This document shows positions 12,829-14,067 of a stretch of DNA of 14,067 nucleotides, piece after piece. The position numbers and the translations under genes were made by a program. Numbering within the stretch: position 1 is the first letter of the stretch; each line of letters begins with the position of its first letter. The stretch comes from Desulfobacteraceae bacterium (GTDB lineage Bacteria > Desulfobacterota > DSM-4660 > Desulfatiglandales > Desulfatiglandaceae). Location: NCBI GenBank assembly GCA_030612945.1, contig JAUWMY010000021.1, forward strand, positions 1 through 14,067, in the 5' to 3' direction. The notes beneath the pieces were generated by a model. It made no database searches. It was not told the DNA's origin and saw nothing but the letters and a program-made list of their open reading frames with translations.

Positions 12829-14022
12829 TTACTCAATAATTTCGCTGATGACCCCGGCACCAACAGTCCTCCCACCTTCTCGAATGGCAAACCTCAACTC
12901 CTTCTCCATCGCTATCGGAGTAATTAAATTTACCTCCATCGACACACTATCTCCAGGCATCACCATCTCAATACCTTCAGGTAACGTCGTTACACCTGTC
13001 ACATCCGTAGTCCGAAAATAAAACTGCGGACGATAACCATTGAAAAATGGCGTGTGACGACCTCCCTCCTCCTTCGTCAATATATACGCCTCAGCCTTAA
13101 ATTTCGTGTGCGGCTCTATCGACTTGGGATGCGCTACCACTTGTCCACGCTCAACGTCCTCACGCTTCGTTCCCCTCAGCAATACCCCTATGTTGTCTCC
13201 TGCCTGGCCTTGATCCAGTATCTTTCGAAACATCTCAACACCAGTACATACCGTCTTCGTCGTATCCCGGATACCTACTATCTCAACATCATCTCCTACC
13301 TTAACCACTCCACGTTCCACTCGACCCGTCACAACCGTACCACGACCAGAGATGCTGAATACATCCTCTACCGGCATCAAAAACGGCTTGTCCGTTTCTC
13401 GTACCGGCTCAGGTATGTAACTGTCAATCGCTTCCATTAACTCAAAAATAGACTTCACTTCTTCCGAGTCAGGATCATCACTCTCCAGGGCCTTCAACGC
13501 ACTACCACGTATAATCGGTATGTCATCACCAGGAAATTCATACTTGTCCAGCAACTCCCGCATCTCCAATTCCACTAACTCTATTAATTCCTCATCATCC
13601 ACCATGTCCGTCTTGTTCAAATATACTACAATGCTCGGAACTCCAACCTGGCGCGCTAACAATATGTGCTCCCGTGTCTGCGGCATAGGTCCATCATCCG
13701 CTCCAACTACCAGTATCGCTCCGTCCATCTGTGCAGCACCAGTGATCATGTTCTTTATATAATCAGCATGCCCAGGACAATCCACATGCGCATAATGCCT
13801 CTTTTCCGTCTCATATTCAACATGCGCCGTCGCTATCGTTATTCCACGAGCCTTCTCCTCAGGCGCTTTGTCTATCTCATCAAATGGAACATATTCCGCC
13901 AGCCCCTTCTTCTCTAAATGCTTCGTAATAGCCGCCGTTAACGTCGTCTTGCCATGATCTATATGCCCTATCGTTCCAACGTTTATATGCGGCTTCGTCC
14001 TCTCAAATTTCTTCTTGCCCAT
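12829..14022 (-). CDS. tuf: translation elongation factor Tu
   Basis: EF-Tu is the GTPase that delivers aminoacyl-tRNA to the ribosomal A site. The 397-residue product is full length. The GTPase domain has GHIDHGKT (19-26), switch I RGITIATAHVEYET (59-72), DCPGHAD (81-87), NKTD (136-139) and GSAL (173-176); domains II and III follow (about 210-397), including GRGTVVTGRVERG and GGRHTPFFNGYRPQFYFRT. ATG at 14022 has AGGAGG (14030-14035) at 7-base spacing. Codon use is odd for a highly expressed gene: 19 of 33 Ile codons are ATA and 23 of 30 Thr codons are ACG, whereas rplK uses ATA for only 2 of 13 Ile. A second tuf copy is common in the str operon, beyond the left edge here. The 45 upstream bases show no clear promoter. 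Confidence 0.99.
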   Translation of the reverse strand: MGKKKFERTKPHINVGTIGHIDHGKTTLTAAITKHLEKKGLAEYVPFDEIDKAPEEKARGITIATAHVEYETEKRHYAHVDCPGHADYIKNMITGAAQMDGAILVVGADDGPMPQTREHILLARQVGVPSIVVYLNKTDMVDDEELIELVELEMRELLDKYEFPGDDIPIIRGSALKALESDDPDSEEVKSIFELMEAIDSYIPEPVRETDKPFLMPVEDVFSISGRGTVVTGRVERGVVKVGDDVEIVGIRDTTKTVCTGVEMFRKILDQGQAGDNIGVLLRGTKREDVERGQVVAHPKSIEPHTKFKAEAYILTKEEGGRHTPFFNGYRPQFYFRTTDVTGVTTLPEGIEMVMPGDSVSMEVNLITPIAMEKELRFAIREGGRTVGAGVISEIIE

Positions 14023-14067
14023 CTCTCATCCTCCTCTGTGTAGTAAGCAGTATACACCTCATAACAA

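Noticed and set aside
12515..13021. Plus-strand open frame of 168 codons across the tRNA-Trp, rpmG and the end of tuf
   Set aside because: It is antisense to three well-supported genes, includes the tRNA, and its product resembles no protein family I recognise.

Overview
The window is a bacterial information-processing locus. Every protein gene and the one tRNA gene lie on the minus strand. In transcription order (right to left) it reads tuf, rpmG, tRNA-Trp(CCA), secE, nusG, rplK, rplA, rplJ, rplL, rpoB, rpoC and the 5' part of rpsL, which runs off the left edge. This is the classic tufB/secE-nusG/rplKAJL-rpoBC cluster joined directly to the start of the str operon. RpoC carries the large trigger-loop insertion (SI3) and RpoB the beta-i4 and beta-i9 insertions, which points to a proteobacterium-like lineage. 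The L10, EF-Tu and RpoC sequences and the style of dispersed repeats suggest a Desulfobacterota/deltaproteobacterial organism; this is inference and no search was run.

Layout: rpsL (partial) 1-285; spacer with a candidate str promoter 286-426; rpoC 427-4500 (TTG start); rpoB 4584-8696; rplL 8789-9175; rplJ 9212-9736; L10 leader region 9737-10029; rplA 10030-10737; rplK 10757-11185; nusG 11198-11728; secE 11809-12183; repeat-rich spacer 12184-12475; tRNA-Trp 12476-12552; nonamer-repeat spacer 12553-12661; rpmG 12662-12811; tuf 12829-14022; 45 bases of tuf upstream sequence. The products form one functional set: EF-Tu brings charged tRNAs to the ribosome, L33/L11/L1/L10/L12/S12 build the ribosome and its GTPase stalk, SecE is part of the translocon, NusG couples RNA polymerase to the ribosome, and RpoB/RpoC are the catalytic subunits of the polymerase.

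The genes look conventional. The unusual content is between them. Three spacers (rplL-rpoB, rpoB-rpoC, secE-nusG) hold arrays of a 7-base unit (ATTGNNN), two of which turn into the inverted form (CAAT every 7 bases) about half-way; one supplies the rpoB stop codon and one runs up to the nusG start. The tRNA-rpmG spacer has the same architecture with a 9-base unit. Between secE and the tRNA is a nested-palindrome, MITE-like element with perfect 14-base terminal inverted repeats; a partial copy of its end abuts the secE start codon, where no Shine-Dalgarno is visible. The tuf gene has a codon usage (ATA for Ile, ACG for Thr) unlike rplK in the same cluster. No wholly new protein system was found.
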